Shown here: positions 36,040 to 45,537 of the stretch, piece by piece
How positions within the stretch are numbered: the first letter of the stretch is position 1
How the letters are laid out: each line of letters begins with the position of its first letter
NCBI RefSeq assembly: GCF_000739815.1
Contig: NZ_BBJJ01000005.1
Location: forward strand, 62,001-126,000
Direction: 5' to 3'
DNA length: 64,000 nucleotides
DNA from: Paraburkholderia mimosarum LMG 23256 = NBRC 106338
GTDB taxonomy: Bacteria; Pseudomonadota; Gammaproteobacteria; Burkholderiales; Burkholderiaceae
Notes under the pieces: model-generated
The model's database searches: none
What the model saw: the letters and a program-made list of their open reading frames with translations, nothing else
Told to the model about the DNA's origin: nothing
Program-made: the position numbers and the translations under genes

Positions 36040-36384
36040 GGGCTGGATTCAGCCCTGCACGCTGCAAGGATTGATGCGAGCTGGCGAGCACACCGATGTT
36101 ACTCCCAGCTGCAGATCCGTTTCCGGCGAAGGCGAGCGTCCCTTTCGGGGCGCGTGATGCCGTTTGCAGGCCACGCGCGCACGAATCAATCGTGGCACGA
36201 GTCATCGGGCGCTAGCCGGCCGCTTCCGGTCTTTCGTGATGCTGAGCCGACGGGCATTCAAACGGCGGCTTCAACCTCTGAAGCCGCCGTCCGTCTGTTT
36301 CAGGATACGCGGAACAAACGCACAACTCGCGCAAGGCACAGGAATCGTTTAGCGCCAGCCACGCACCACTCAGTTGTCCGCCTG
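36040..36384. other. intergenic region with a hairpin
   Basis: 345 bases without a gene between the cyclase fragment and the dehydrogenase. It holds ACGGCGGCTTC-N7-GAAGCCGCCGT at 36262-36290, a perfect 11-base stem, read on the minus strand with a TTTG tail. This is the likely transcript end of the dehydrogenase gene. Confidence 0.5.
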
Positions 36385-37788
36385 CTACTTATGCGTAAAT
36401 CGCCTCACGGTACTGGTAACGAGGTCGACGTAGAAGAGGTCCCCATCCGGACCGGATTTCAAATCCACCGGTCCTCCCTGCAGGCCCCTGGCAAACGTCT
36501 GTGGCGTGTTATTCGGCGGCTGCATTGTCCAGATGCATTTCCGAAGAAGATCGCCAAAGTACAAGGCCTTGTTGAACGCAAGCGGGTAGGTTGTGCTGGT
36601 GCCGTCAGTGAATCCAATTGCGGAGATCACACTACCGTTTTGATCGGGCCCCAAGCCGGACGGCTTGCCACCGCAGGTCCTTCCCTTGCTGTCTTCGGCC
36701 GTAACGTAACTCGTGTGAGCGTACGCATAGAACGGTTTAGGGACACTCGCAGGGCTGACGCTTCCGCAATAGCCAGTGCTCTGGTAGGCGGGTTGAAGAG
36801 CGGCACCGAAGTTGTTGTTGGGGTCCCATCCTTCAAAACACGGCCACCCAAAGTTCTGGCCGGCGACGATGAAGTGATCGATGGATTCCCAGAGGTTCCA
36901 ACCCACATTGCCGATATACAGTTCATCCGTCATCAAACCGGGCAGCCGGGCGAAGCGGAAAGGATTGCGCAGGCCGTTTGCGACAACGGCAACGCTTTGG
37001 GTCGTCGCGCCCGGGTTCGTTACCTTGAGAATAACGCCATCGTAGTAGGGCGACGTGCCCTGACTGCGAAACGCCCCCTGCGGCACACTTGTACCATCGC
37101 CGCAAGCGGTATCCAACTGGCCGTAGTCGACCTGCTCGAAGCTTGCGCCATCGCCGGCACTTACATATAGCGTTTTGTTATCGGCTGCGAAGACCAAGCC
37201 CCCGATGCTGTGAGACGTATAGTAGAAACACCACGGCTGGTTGGTGGAGCCTGCGGGGGGGAGAATCTTCGTTTCGCCCGACCCTGTTAAAAGCGAAAGT
37301 TGGCCGCCGGTAAGGACGTTTCCACTACACGCTCCTGTCATAGGACGCGTCGTGTAAAGAACGTAGACGTTCCCATCATTCTGCGGATCGACTGCAAGTC
37401 CGAGGAGCCCCCGGTCAGCATCATTGCAAACTTCACTCCCCAAGTCGGCGAACAACGTACAGGTAGGTGTCGCCAAATCGCAATTCCAGACCTTGCCCCC
37501 TTTTTCGGCGACGAAAACCCTGGTCTTGCTTCCGTTGAAGCTTATCGCGGTCGGCTGGGTGAGACATCCTGCGTACAAGATCTGCTCGGTAAAACCAATG
37601 GGAAGCTTCGGCTGCGGCCTGGTCGTGGACGTGGGCTGGCATGTAACCGACGGCCCGACAGCAGCCACATTGGGTACAGCAGCGGGCTGAGCGCGCGCCA
37701 CATCAGTGAACGCCGATAACATGAGTAACGCTGCCAGCGCGGCGATCACGCGGCTTTGGCTTAGCCAGCCTTCTATGCAGTGCGGCAT
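36385..37788 (-). CDS. glucose/sorbosone dehydrogenase-family protein (PQQ-type beta propeller)
   Basis: 467-residue exported protein. The signal peptide is about 34 residues (to ARA-QPA). The propeller begins LPIGFTEQILYAGCLTQPTAISF and contains the family's RGLLGLAVDPQNDGNVYVLY, NGLRNPFRFARLPG and QNFGWPCFEG blocks. Soluble PQQ sugar dehydrogenases and human HIPL-like proteins share this fold. Many Cys residues suggest disulfides in the periplasm. The start is secure: AGGAGGAT is six bases from the ATG. No PQQ biosynthesis genes lie nearby, so the cofactor must come from elsewhere if used at all. Confidence 0.88.
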   Translation of the reverse strand: MPHCIEGWLSQSRVIAALAALLMLSAFTDVARAQPAAVPNVAAVGPSVTCQPTSTTRPQPKLPIGFTEQILYAGCLTQPTAISFNGSKTRVFVAEKGGKVWNCDLATPTCTLFADLGSEVCNDADRGLLGLAVDPQNDGNVYVLYTTRPMTGACSGNVLTGGQLSLLTGSGETKILPPAGSTNQPWCFYYTSHSIGGLVFAADNKTLYVSAGDGASFEQVDYGQLDTACGDGTSVPQGAFRSQGTSPYYDGVILKVTNPGATTQSVAVVANGLRNPFRFARLPGLMTDELYIGNVGWNLWESIDHFIVAGQNFGWPCFEGWDPNNNFGAALQPAYQSTGYCGSVSPASVPKPFYAYAHTSYVTAEDSKGRTCGGKPSGLGPDQNGSVISAIGFTDGTSTTYPLAFNKALYFGDLLRKCIWTMQPPNNTPQTFARGLQGGPVDLKSGPDGDLFYVDLVTSTVRRFTHK

Positions 37789-38363
37789 CTTATCCTCCTG
37801 TCCACGAATTGACTCATCGCGAAACCATTTAACGATAGGCCGTTTGCCCACGGGCGCTCCCGACACATCACCATGAATGTGCACGCCCGGGAGCGCATAA
37901 CACGTGCCCCAACAGGGTCGCCTGGAAACCGTGATAAGAGTCGCCATCCGGGAGCCGACACTGCAAAGGCCGGAAAGACATGAAAGCCGCCGTTTTGGCC
38001 GTCCAGGAGGCGGCAGGGGGTCGACTTCCGCCGACCGCATCGGACAGCGGCCGTGCCACATGCGGAGATCCAACCTGGCTAGTGGTGAACCATTCGAAAG
38101 GCAGGATGTGCCGTTAAGAGCTGACTCTACGGATCAGGAAGTGTCACTGCAGATTGTCCAGCAGGCAAAACTGAGGTTGGAAGCGCCCTTACTGGATTCT
38201 CGGCCCACTGGGTCAGCCGGCGTGCAGATGACTCGATCCTTGCGCTAGTATGGACGGGCAAAAAGGAGGATCGAAGACAGCCCACGACCTGGTGCTGCCG
38301 TCACCTGCCCGCTTTGTCCCGCTGTTCAGTCGCTGGCATCGCCGCGTTCAGACGGAGGTCGAA
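37789..38363. other. intergenic region, no gene recognised
   Basis: 575 bases holding the dehydrogenase promoter and the promoter of the plus-strand gene at 38364. AAAAAGGAGG at 38261-38270 looks like a ribosome site but no good start follows within ten bases. No repeat or terminator was seen. Confidence 0.4.
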
Positions 38364-38591
38364 ATGAACCAACAATCCGTGCTCGGTATCATCCATGCGC
38401 AGGAACTACTGATGGTGTCGCTCATTCGGATACTTCCGCCCGACGAACGGCGCAAAGTTTCCGACGAGTTCCACAGCCAGGTCGAGCTGGCCGAAGCGCC
38501 GCATCTGAGTGACGGCCATGACCGCGCGATGGTCGAAGCCTTCAGGGCGCATATCCGCAAGCTGTCGATGTTGCTGGCATCGTTAAGTTGA
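38364..38591 (+). CDS. small protein of unknown function
   Basis: 75-residue helical, acidic protein (MNQQSVLGIIHAQELLMVSL, then LPPDERRKVSDEFHSQVELAE). A strong GGAGG site lies six bases before the ATG. No signal peptide. No family recognised; the even helical pattern suggests a small dimeric protein. Confidence 0.6.
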   Translation: MNQQSVLGIIHAQELLMVSLIRILPPDERRKVSDEFHSQVELAEAPHLSDGHDRAMVEAFRAHIRKLSMLLASLS

Positions 38592-38967
38592 TCGGGCCGA
38601 CGTTCGCGCTGCAGACTGCCGCGCGCAAACGGGAGCGCAGAAGGCAGGCCTGCGCGCGGCCGTCATGAATGCGTCGACGGTCTCCACGCGGCAATGGTCA
38701 CGAAACGCGCCCGTGATGCACTGATCGTCGCCGGGTTAGAAGATGCCCTCCGGTTCGGGCTCATTCATCGCGCGCTCGGCCAGAAGAGCTTGATATAGCG
38801 TCCCTGCCTTTGAGAGGTTCCCGGAAACCCGCGCGCGACGGACGCAGGAGGGAGCGAGTTGAGCGTTTCTTGCACATCGCCTTATCAAGAGGGCAACCCG
38901 GGAGGAAAAACCGCGAGCTCCTTTCTTTCGCACCATCGTGCGCCCGGCTCAGAGAGCGTTGCGCGCC
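38592..38967. other. intergenic region, nothing recognised
   Basis: 376 bases with short minus-strand frames that lack ribosome sites. No repeat, tRNA or terminator seen. Confidence 0.35.
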
Positions 38968-39123
38968 TCACGGACGCAAGGCCGCAGCCCGTGCAAGCAC
39001 TTCGATCCGCTCAAATGTGAACTCGATGCTGGCGTCATGCCCAGCCTGGTACACTCGCGTTCGGCTTGCCGACACGGCTTTGAGACTGCCAATGCGTTCA
39101 AGATAGAGAGCGTGCTCCGACAT
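38968..39123 (-). CDS. possible 51-residue protein
   Basis: A minus-strand frame of 51 residues beginning MSEHALYLERIGSLKAVS and ending EVLARAAALRP has protein-like composition (amphipathic helices, few rare codons). There is no ribosome site, but TCTATACAT about 20 bases upstream could be a -10, so the mRNA might be leaderless or nearly so. The call is weak; it would need conservation in other genomes. Confidence 0.35.
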   Translation of the reverse strand: MSEHALYLERIGSLKAVSASRTRVYQAGHDASIEFTFERIEVLARAAALRP

Positions 39124-39229
39124 GCCATTGAGTGATGTATAGACCGTCCCTGTTCGGGCGACTATCGCTGATTCGCGTCATGGCGCGGCGCAGGTTTTCC
39201 CGCTGATTTTCCGCGCGATTCAGTTTCTA

Positions 39230-39382
39230 CTAGCTGCTCCAGGACTCGATGTTGAGGACGATACGTGCGACCGGATTGTCGTCGGCGGTCTTGGGAGAGA
39301 ACTTGAGCTGGGCGAACGTTGCGAGACCGAAAGCGACTATCGCTAACGTCGCACTCGCTGCGATGCGGTTGACGTATTTCAC
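39230..39382 (-). CDS. small single-helix membrane or exported protein
   Basis: 50-residue protein starting with GTG after GAGG (MKYVNRIAASATLAIVAFGLA). One hydrophobic helix (about residues 8-24) is followed by a short polar tail (KFSPKTADDNPVARIVLNIESWSS). The helix could be a signal peptide or a membrane anchor. Longer in-frame starts exist upstream (ATG at 39409) but lack a ribosome site. Unknown function. Confidence 0.45.
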   Translation of the reverse strand: MKYVNRIAASATLAIVAFGLATFAQLKFSPKTADDNPVARIVLNIESWSS

Positions 39383-39900
39383 AGTTACCTCATTTTTGTT
39401 CAGGAGCATGTCCGCCCGCAACCCGGCGAAGCCGGCCACGGCCGTCAGAACGCGCCAGTTGACCGCCATTGGACTGCTCCGAGGACGAGATGCCCAAACT
39501 ATAAATTGATGTTTAGCAGCTTGTTTGCGACAAGCCGTCGCAACCGATGCCTAAATTTGAAAGTCTCTTCTGTGGGAGGTTTTCCAAAGACGCATCGGCT
39601 CGAATTTCAGTCCGTCCGGTGGGTGCCAGGCACGATGAGGACGACAGTACCCACAGTGACAACTGCCATGCGTGGTCGAGCGAGCGTGAATGGCTGACGA
39701 ATGACCCGAGGCTGCCGCCGGCAACCCGATCCCTGAAGTCGCGAGAACTCTCGGCGTTTTTTGCAGGCCGCCGCGCTTCGCACCGGAGCGCAGATCACAA
39801 GAAACGCTATTGGCGTTGAAATCTCATCTCGCCGACAGGCCGAGCGGCGTCCCGGGACGCCGCCCCCCTTCCGCCAATCGTCTAGCCGATGCGCGAGACG
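39383..39900. other. gene-poor region
   Basis: 518 bases between the small membrane protein and the BON gene end. Several short frames on both strands show no protein-like pattern. The region may be decayed DNA; nothing else is supported. Confidence 0.4.
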
Positions 39901-40278
39901 TCACTCACTGGCCGCCGCATCGCCCTTTTTCTCGGTCAATCTGTTCCTCACCGCGGTGACGCCCAGCACGGATCTTGCCGCGTTGCCGGCGCGCGAAATC
40001 TGCCAGCTCTCCGGCACCGACCCCGTCAGCGTGACGACGCCATGGCTCACCCTGATGTGAATCTCTGAATGATCGAGCTCCGGTACCCGCCCGAGGGCAC
40101 GGCGAACGTCACGAACGATCGATGTATCCGGCCGGGTTCCGGGCGTCGACGCCGCTACCCGTTGCACGCTCACATCGGCCGCGTTTGCGCCTGTCTGCGC
40201 GCTCGCTTCGACGGCGCAACTCGCGATGGCCACGCACAACACTGCGCCGAAGACTCCGTTCGCACCGTTTCTGCTCAT
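39901..40278 (-). CDS. periplasmic BON-domain protein
   Basis: 125-residue protein with a signal peptide (about residues 1-28, to ASA-QTG) and one BON domain (about 52-115: DTSIVRDVRRALGRV, IHIRVSHGVVTLTGSVPESW). Unlike the triple-BON proteins at 5150 and 9530 it is exported. BON proteins of this size (OsmY-like) are often stress-induced periplasmic proteins. No operon partner. The ATG has AAGGAGCC 6 bases upstream. Confidence 0.88.
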   Translation of the reverse strand: MSRNGANGVFGAVLCVAIASCAVEASAQTGANAADVSVQRVAASTPGTRPDTSIVRDVRRALGRVPELDHSEIHIRVSHGVVTLTGSVPESWQISRAGNAARSVLGVTAVRNRLTEKKGDAAASE

Positions 40279-40496
40279 GTTGGCTCCTTGGGTCTTTGTC
40301 GACCGGTTTGACGATACACAGCTGGAACGAGTCGAGCGCAGGGCGCGCGATGCTCCAGCATAGCCTCGATCGTCAAAACGCCGCCGTCTTGCGCGCACAC
40401 AGTCACATGGCGCCAGGCTCGGCGGGTCCGCCACTGTGTCGCTTCAAGGCCCCACGCGAGGGGCGCGGTTGCCCGAGATCGTGCACCCGTTCGACG

Positions 40497-41960
40497 TCAA
40501 AGCGTCAGCAGCCCACGATACAGACCATAACCGGCCGCGACTGCCGCCACGAGGACCGCCGCGAAAGCGCCTTTCTCGATCCGGCTGAACACCGGTTGAC
40601 CGGCCTCTCGCCTCGCCTTGGCGAACAGGACGACGCTCGGCGCATAGAGCAGCGAGGAAAGCAGCAGATACTTGACACCGCCCGCATAGAGCAGCCAGGC
40701 CGCATAAAGCACGGAGATCGCTGCGATGATCGCGTCCCTGCGCCGCTCGCGCGCCGAACGTTCATAGGTTTCGCCCCGGATTGCCAGCAGTAACGCGTAG
40801 GTCGCCGACCAGAAATAAGGCACGAGAATCATCGACGTGGCGAGATAGATCAGCGAGAGATAGGTGCCTTTTGAAAAGAGCGTGATAAGCAGAAATCCCT
40901 GCACCATGACGTTCGTCAGCCATAGCGCGTTCGCGGGAACCTGGTGCGCGTTTTCCTTGCGCAAGAACGCCGGCATCATGCGGTCCCGCGCAGCCGAGAA
41001 AAGAATCTCCGCACACAGCATGACCCATGACAGCAGCGCGCCGGCAAGCGAAATGGCCAGGCCTACGCTCACCAGCACCACGCCCCAATGCCCGATGACA
41101 TGCTGGAGCACGCCTGCCATCGATGGGTTCTTCAGCGCGGCGAGCTGGCGCTGCGTCATGATGCCGAGCGACAGCACGTTGACGAGCACCAGCACCAGCA
41201 GGACGGTGAAAAAGCCGATCACGGTCGCCTTGCCGACGTTCTTGCGCTCGGCCGCGCGGGCCGAGAATACGGTGGCGCCCTCTATGCCCACGAACACCCA
41301 CACGGTTACGAGCATCATGTTGCGGACCTGGTCCATCACGCCGCCGAGAGCGGGATTGCCGCGCGCCCAGAAGTCAGCCGAGAATATCTCCACGCGAAAC
41401 GCTAGCAGGCAAATCAAAATGAAAAGCAGGAGCGGAACGATCTTCGCAACCGTCGTGAACTGATTGATGAAACTCGCCTCTTTAATGCCGCGCAGCACCA
41501 GAAAATGCACGCTCCACAACAGGACGGAAGCGCACGCGATGGCGGGCAGCGTATTGCCCTCGCCGAATATGGGAAAAAAATATCCCAGCGTGCTGAAGAG
41601 CAGCACGTAGTACCCGACATTGCCGAGCCACGCGCAGATCCAGTAACCCCACGCTGAGGCAAATCCCATGTAATTGCCGAATCCGGCTTTGGCGTACGCA
41701 TAGACACCGCCATCGAGATCCGGCTTGCGGTTTGCGAGGGTCTGAAATACCAGCGCGAGCGCGAGCATTCCAAACGCCGTAATGATCCAGCCAATCAGCA
41801 CGGCTCCCGCACCGGCGGAGGCGGCCATATTCTGGGGCAAGGAAAATATCCCGCCGCCGATCATCGAGCCGACCACCAGTGCGACGAGCGCGCCCAGCCC
41901 CAATCCGCTCGTGGACTTGCGCTCGCCGGCAGCATCGAACCCGTGGGTAGCGTCGCTCAT
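40497..41960 (-). CDS. arginine:ornithine antiporter-like amino-acid permease (APC family)
   Basis: 487-residue transporter with about twelve to thirteen helices. The APC-type first helix reads LVALVVGSMIGGGIFSLPQNMAASAGAGA, as in the ArcD/YdgI antiporter branch, followed by LDGGVYAYAKAGFGNYMGF. It probably exchanges arginine for ornithine or a similar amino-acid pair across the inner membrane. No arcABC genes are nearby, so it may serve other basic amino acids. The ATG begins MSDATHGF. The 279 bases between it and the UPF0178 gene hold both promoters. Confidence 0.85.
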   Translation of the reverse strand: MSDATHGFDAAGERKSTSGLGLGALVALVVGSMIGGGIFSLPQNMAASAGAGAVLIGWIITAFGMLALALVFQTLANRKPDLDGGVYAYAKAGFGNYMGFASAWGYWICAWLGNVGYYVLLFSTLGYFFPIFGEGNTLPAIACASVLLWSVHFLVLRGIKEASFINQFTTVAKIVPLLLFILICLLAFRVEIFSADFWARGNPALGGVMDQVRNMMLVTVWVFVGIEGATVFSARAAERKNVGKATVIGFFTVLLVLVLVNVLSLGIMTQRQLAALKNPSMAGVLQHVIGHWGVVLVSVGLAISLAGALLSWVMLCAEILFSAARDRMMPAFLRKENAHQVPANALWLTNVMVQGFLLITLFSKGTYLSLIYLATSMILVPYFWSATYALLLAIRGETYERSARERRRDAIIAAISVLYAAWLLYAGGVKYLLLSSLLYAPSVVLFAKARREAGQPVFSRIEKGAFAAVLVAAVAAGYGLYRGLLTL

Positions 41961-42239
41961 ATGCGCTCCGTCTCTGCACTATCAGGTTGACGGGTCATCC
42001 AGTGGTTTGCGGGCTCTGGTCACACGGCGCAGCACCGCAATCCGTTCCCGCCTGTACGACGGCCCCGGCGACGCCGTTCCACTGCGTAGTCATTGTTGGC
42101 AGGAATGCAGGCAAACGCAAGGAAAACACGGTGAATCAGCGAGCGCCCGGGTTGCCGCAGTTTATGCCTTCCGGGTGACGGCGAGGCCGTTGCAGACGTT
42201 GCGATATGATCGCGCTTTTAATGTCACGGAAAAGCCTTC

Positions 42240-42707
42240 ATGCAAGTGCTGGTCGACGCCGACGCCTGCCCCGCCGTCATCAAGGACATGCTCTTTCGGG
42301 CCGCGCGGCGCGCCGAGGTCCAGGTGACGCTCGTTGCGAACCAATATCTGCGCACCCCGCCATCGCCCTTTATCAAATCGATTCAGGTGCCGGCGGGATT
42401 CGATGCGGCCGACGCCCGCATCGTCGAACTGGTCCAGCCCGGCGACCTGGTGATTACCGCCGACATCCCCCTCGCGGCCGCTGTGCTCGACAAGGGCGCA
42501 TACGCGCTCGACCCGCGCGGCAACTGGTTCACGCGCGAAAATATTCAGGAGCGCCTGACAATGCGCGACGTGATGGATCAACTGCGCAATGCCGGCATCG
42601 AGACCGGTGGCCCGTCCGCGTTCAGCGCACGCGACAGCAAAGCGTTTGCCAGCCAGTTCGACCGGTTTCTTGCCCGGCATCACGCGCCGTCTCGCGGTAC
42701 CGATTAA
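42240..42707 (+). CDS. UPF0178 family protein (YaiI-like)
   Basis: 155-residue protein of the YaiI/UPF0178 family, a NYN/PIN-like nuclease fold. Signature blocks are [37 protein letters not shown], and [20 protein letters not shown] with the family's paired Asp residues. Function is not established; the acidic residues suggest RNA or DNA cleavage. It stands alone, divergent from the permease and convergent with the DUF3443 gene. Confidence 0.9.
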   Translation: MQVLVDADACPAVIKDMLFRAARRAEVQVTLVANQYLRTPPSPFIKSIQVPAGFDAADARIVELVQPGDLVITADIPLAAAVLDKGAYALDPRGNWFTRENIQERLTMRDVMDQLRNAGIETGGPSAFSARDSKAFASQFDRFLARHHAPSRGTD

Positions 42708-42892
42708 TACCAGCATGCGCGCACCCGCACGTTTGGAATCGTTGCGCTAATCGTGCCCATGGCGCACACAAGCGTCGCATTGCCTGGCTGCTTCGTGACT
42801 GCGCCGTGAATGCAAACCCGGGTATGAACTAGAAGTTTGCGCGGTATCGGCGCATTGGCGGCGCCGCGCCGCCTCGCCGCTTGAAACACAGG

Positions 42893-42920
42893 GGCGATCA
42901 CGCTCAACGGCGTGATCGCC
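42893..42920. terminator. hairpin between convergent genes
   Basis: GGCGATCACGC-TCAACG-GCGTGATCGCC, a perfect 11-base stem, in the 250-base gap between UPF0178 and DUF3443. On the plus strand the following bases are ATTCTCC, a weak tail. Likely a shared transcript end. Confidence 0.55.
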
Positions 42921-42957
42921 ATTCTCCGCGAGAGCAATGCCGACTCTCAAGCACTCC

Positions 42958-44199
42958 TTAGAACGCCACGTAAGGCGCCGTGCCGCCAGGCGCCGTTCTC
43001 CCGGCGATCGCGAAGTACACATTACGCCCGAAGAAGAACGGCAACCCCCAGTCGAATGTATTGTTCAAGCCTGTCGCGGCGAGGTTGTCGAAAGCGGAGG
43101 CCCGTGTCCGCGCAAGGTTGTTTTCGTTGGCGACCATGAAGGACATGTTCGCAGGCGTCGCGGGTCCGGCGTTGCCGGTGGACGTCGCCGACAACGCCAG
43201 CGTGGCCGCCGGGCAGTACCATCCCGCCGTGCCAGAGCAAGGGACAATGCTGCTGTCCACGAAGAACAGGCCGTTGGATCCACTATCGATGTATGACTCG
43301 GTCATGCTCTTCCCGCTGTACTGGGTCGTAAAGGTAAGAGCCGGGTCATAGCCGAGCACCGACGTAGCGGCAAACGTGTTGTCCGATTGCGTGCCGATCC
43401 CGAAGACAAGGGAACCGTCGACGGAAGCCTGTCCCGTCGCCGAAATGGCGGGCAACTTCACGATCACGCCATTGTTGTCCACTGCAAACGCCGCCACGGG
43501 ATTCTGGACCTGGTTCGCTGCGCTTTGCGTCGTCGAATGGCAGATTCCAGTGGACGTGTTGCACGAAAAGTAAATGTCGTTCGTCGCGTTGGTCGTGCAG
43601 CCGGGACAATCCTGCACCAGACTGCCAACGCCCAGAATGCCATTCGCACCAATGAGCGAAGGCGCGTCCGCGAGCGTGTAACCCGTTGCGCAACCGCTCG
43701 GCGTCGAAGGAAAGCCCGACGTCGCGCCGTCGATCTGCATCGGCACGTCGGAAGCGACCTCGCCGGCCAGCTTGATGTCGGCGCTCACCACCGGCCCCCA
43801 GAAATACCGTCCATCCGCGAACGCATAGCACTCGCCAATGGCATTGCCACTGCTATCGGTTTGCGTGGGAAGCGAGGTCGTCAAGCTGCCGAGCGCCGAG
43901 GCCGCAAGACGCAGCCCGACCGAGCCGGTATCCACCAGCACGTCATCCACCGTCACGCATTGATTGGTGCCGTGCACGCACACCGTTACCGTCGTCACCG
44001 GTACATTCGGTGCATAGCCCGCACCTGTCGGCGCCAGCGAAGTATCCACGTGAATCGCCAATACATTGCCGCTGCCCGACGAACCCGGCGTGCTCGATTG
44101 CGCAGTCTGACCACCGTTGCTGCTGCCACCGCCACCACCGCATGCGGCCAGCAGGAGACAGAGCGCCATCGCCCAAAGTGTGTTGCGCATCGAACTCAT
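42958..44199 (-). CDS. DUF3443 lipoprotein with aspartic-protease-like motifs
   Basis: 413-residue lipoprotein. The signal peptide ends LLLAAC-GGGGG with lipid Cys at about residue 20, followed by a Gly/Ser-rich linker. The body contains two aspartyl-protease-type motifs, VLVDTGSVGLRL (about residue 88) and SYIDSGSNGLFFV (about residue 305), spaced as in a two-lobe pepsin fold. Whether the protein cleaves peptides is not known. It follows the DUF2844 gene with an ATGA overlap; the pair is conserved in Burkholderiaceae. It carries several Cys residues likely to form disulfides. Confidence 0.87.
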   Translation of the reverse strand: MSSMRNTLWAMALCLLLAACGGGGGSSNGGQTAQSSTPGSSGSGNVLAIHVDTSLAPTGAGYAPNVPVTTVTVCVHGTNQCVTVDDVLVDTGSVGLRLAASALGSLTTSLPTQTDSSGNAIGECYAFADGRYFWGPVVSADIKLAGEVASDVPMQIDGATSGFPSTPSGCATGYTLADAPSLIGANGILGVGSLVQDCPGCTTNATNDIYFSCNTSTGICHSTTQSAANQVQNPVAAFAVDNNGVIVKLPAISATGQASVDGSLVFGIGTQSDNTFAATSVLGYDPALTFTTQYSGKSMTESYIDSGSNGLFFVDSSIVPCSGTAGWYCPAATLALSATSTGNAGPATPANMSFMVANENNLARTRASAFDNLAATGLNNTFDWGLPFFFGRNVYFAIAGRTAPGGTAPYVAF

Positions 44200-44690
44200 T
44201 GCAGATCCTCCGGCGAGACGCCCGCGGGAATCGCCGCAGGCAACCACGCCGTGCCGTGCATGTTGTTCATCCGGCCGCCGCCTACATACATCATTTGCGA
44301 CGTCTGGACCTGAACGTGTCGGTGCAGGTCGCCATGGACAGGCGTCTGCAGCGAAGCCCTGAATTCGGAAAAGTGAACGCCGAGGAGTTGCGACAGATCC
44401 GGCGGGCGCGGTCCCTTCCATGAGACGGCAAACACCTGCCCCGCGGCGTTCGCGTATTCGCGCACCGTCGTGCCCGTTTCCAGCGTGATCACCTGCGTGG
44501 TGTAGGCGGAGGTCGACGACGTCGAGGCCATATGCCCACGCAGACTCGATGCTTCGATTTGCATCGAATAGAGTTTGTCGCCCAGTGCAGCTTGCGCAGA
44601 GGACTCGCAGATTGCAAATGAAGCAACGCCTGCCATTGCTGCGAACAGCAAGAAACGCGTTGCCCGGCATTCACACAGTCGGATTTTCAT
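44196..44690 (-). CDS. DUF2844 protein (partner of DUF3443)
   Basis: 164-residue exported protein. The signal peptide runs to about SSA-QAA. The mature part has LGDKLYSMQIEASS, then TLETGTTVREYANAAGQVFAVSWKGPRPPDLSQLLG, the DUF2844 signature. It probably sits in the periplasm or at the inner face of the outer membrane. The stop overlaps the DUF3443 ATG, so the two are made together; a shared role, perhaps chaperone and enzyme, is suggested. Unknown function. Confidence 0.88.
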   Translation of the reverse strand: MKIRLCECRATRFLLFAAMAGVASFAICESSAQAALGDKLYSMQIEASSLRGHMASTSSTSAYTTQVITLETGTTVREYANAAGQVFAVSWKGPRPPDLSQLLGVHFSEFRASLQTPVHGDLHRHVQVQTSQMMYVGGGRMNNMHGTAWLPAAIPAGVSPEDLQ

Positions 44691-44753
44691 GTTTATCGTC
44701 TGTTGTCTGATCTTTTGTATCGAGATCGCCGCCACCAGAAATGGCGGATCTCT

Positions 44754-45137
44754 TCAGCTATCGCCGCGGCGCCGGAGACCTGCATCTGAGCTTTCCTGGC
44801 CACCGTCATCGATCTGGTACACCCGCGTACGCACCGCAGGAAGCTCGGGGGGCTGCTGGGCAATTCCCCATGCTCTCAGCAAACCGTCGAACGACGCCAC
44901 GACGGTGGTCGACCGGGGCTCCGGCAGAGGCACGCCGGTCGAGCGGTAGCGCGCGGATCCTCGCGCCCCTGTGCCGGTGCCGATCCGCTCGGCGGCGCCG
45001 TTGCGCAGGGCGTAGCGAACGACATCCGACGCTTCGCGAGAACTCATCAGCCCCGACGCCGTCATCTCGCTGACCGACGCGCTCTCGCGTTGCGCCAGCC
45101 AGCGCAGCAGCGTGAGCGCACTAGCGTGAACTTTCAT
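44754..45137 (-). CDS. hypothetical protein, possible winged-helix N-terminus
   Basis: 127-residue protein. The first 65 residues (LTLLRWLAQRESASVSEMTASGLMSSREASDVVRYALRNGAAERIG) have the helix-turn-helix rhythm of a MarR/winged-helix DNA-binding domain with a following basic strand. The rest is Ser/Gly/Arg-rich. GAGAGG lies 8 bases before the ATG. It ends 64 bases before the DUF2844 gene. A regulator of the DUF2844/DUF3443 pair is possible but not shown. Confidence 0.5.
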   Translation of the reverse strand: MKVHASALTLLRWLAQRESASVSEMTASGLMSSREASDVVRYALRNGAAERIGTGTGARGSARYRSTGVPLPEPRSTTVVASFDGLLRAWGIAQQPPELPAVRTRVYQIDDGGQESSDAGLRRRGDS

Positions 45138-45537
45138 TCGAGGCCTCTCTCCGTGCACTTTGCTTCGATTTTGTTCCGGCCTTGTCCGCGGATCTGCGCG
45201 CGAAGGCGATTGCGCCGGCCGGCGTGAACGAGGGCGCAAGGAAGGCACACGAAGGGAGAGCGAAAATCGCGCACAGGCGTGGGCTGCGCGCATGGATATG
45301 CCACTGGCTTTGCATTGCTTTTTTCACCGCGCACGCAGGCGCGCGCGGTAACCCCCCGGTACGGCCGGTGCGCCGCGTGTTTGAATTTGTGTCCATCTGC
45401 TCATCAGAGGCTATCGGCAGCCGGCTGATGAATCTTTAGCCGCGTGTCGACGCAAAAGCAGATCGATCGGCTCGCAGCGCGAAATTGGAGGATGGGCCCA
45501 GAATGTGGGAAGTCCGCAATGAAATATTGCTGCTCAG
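45138..45537. other. intergenic region, no gene recognised
   Basis: 400 bases that should contain the promoter of the gene at 44754 and the end of the dioxygenase gene at 45538. No inverted repeat or terminator stands out. Confidence 0.4.
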
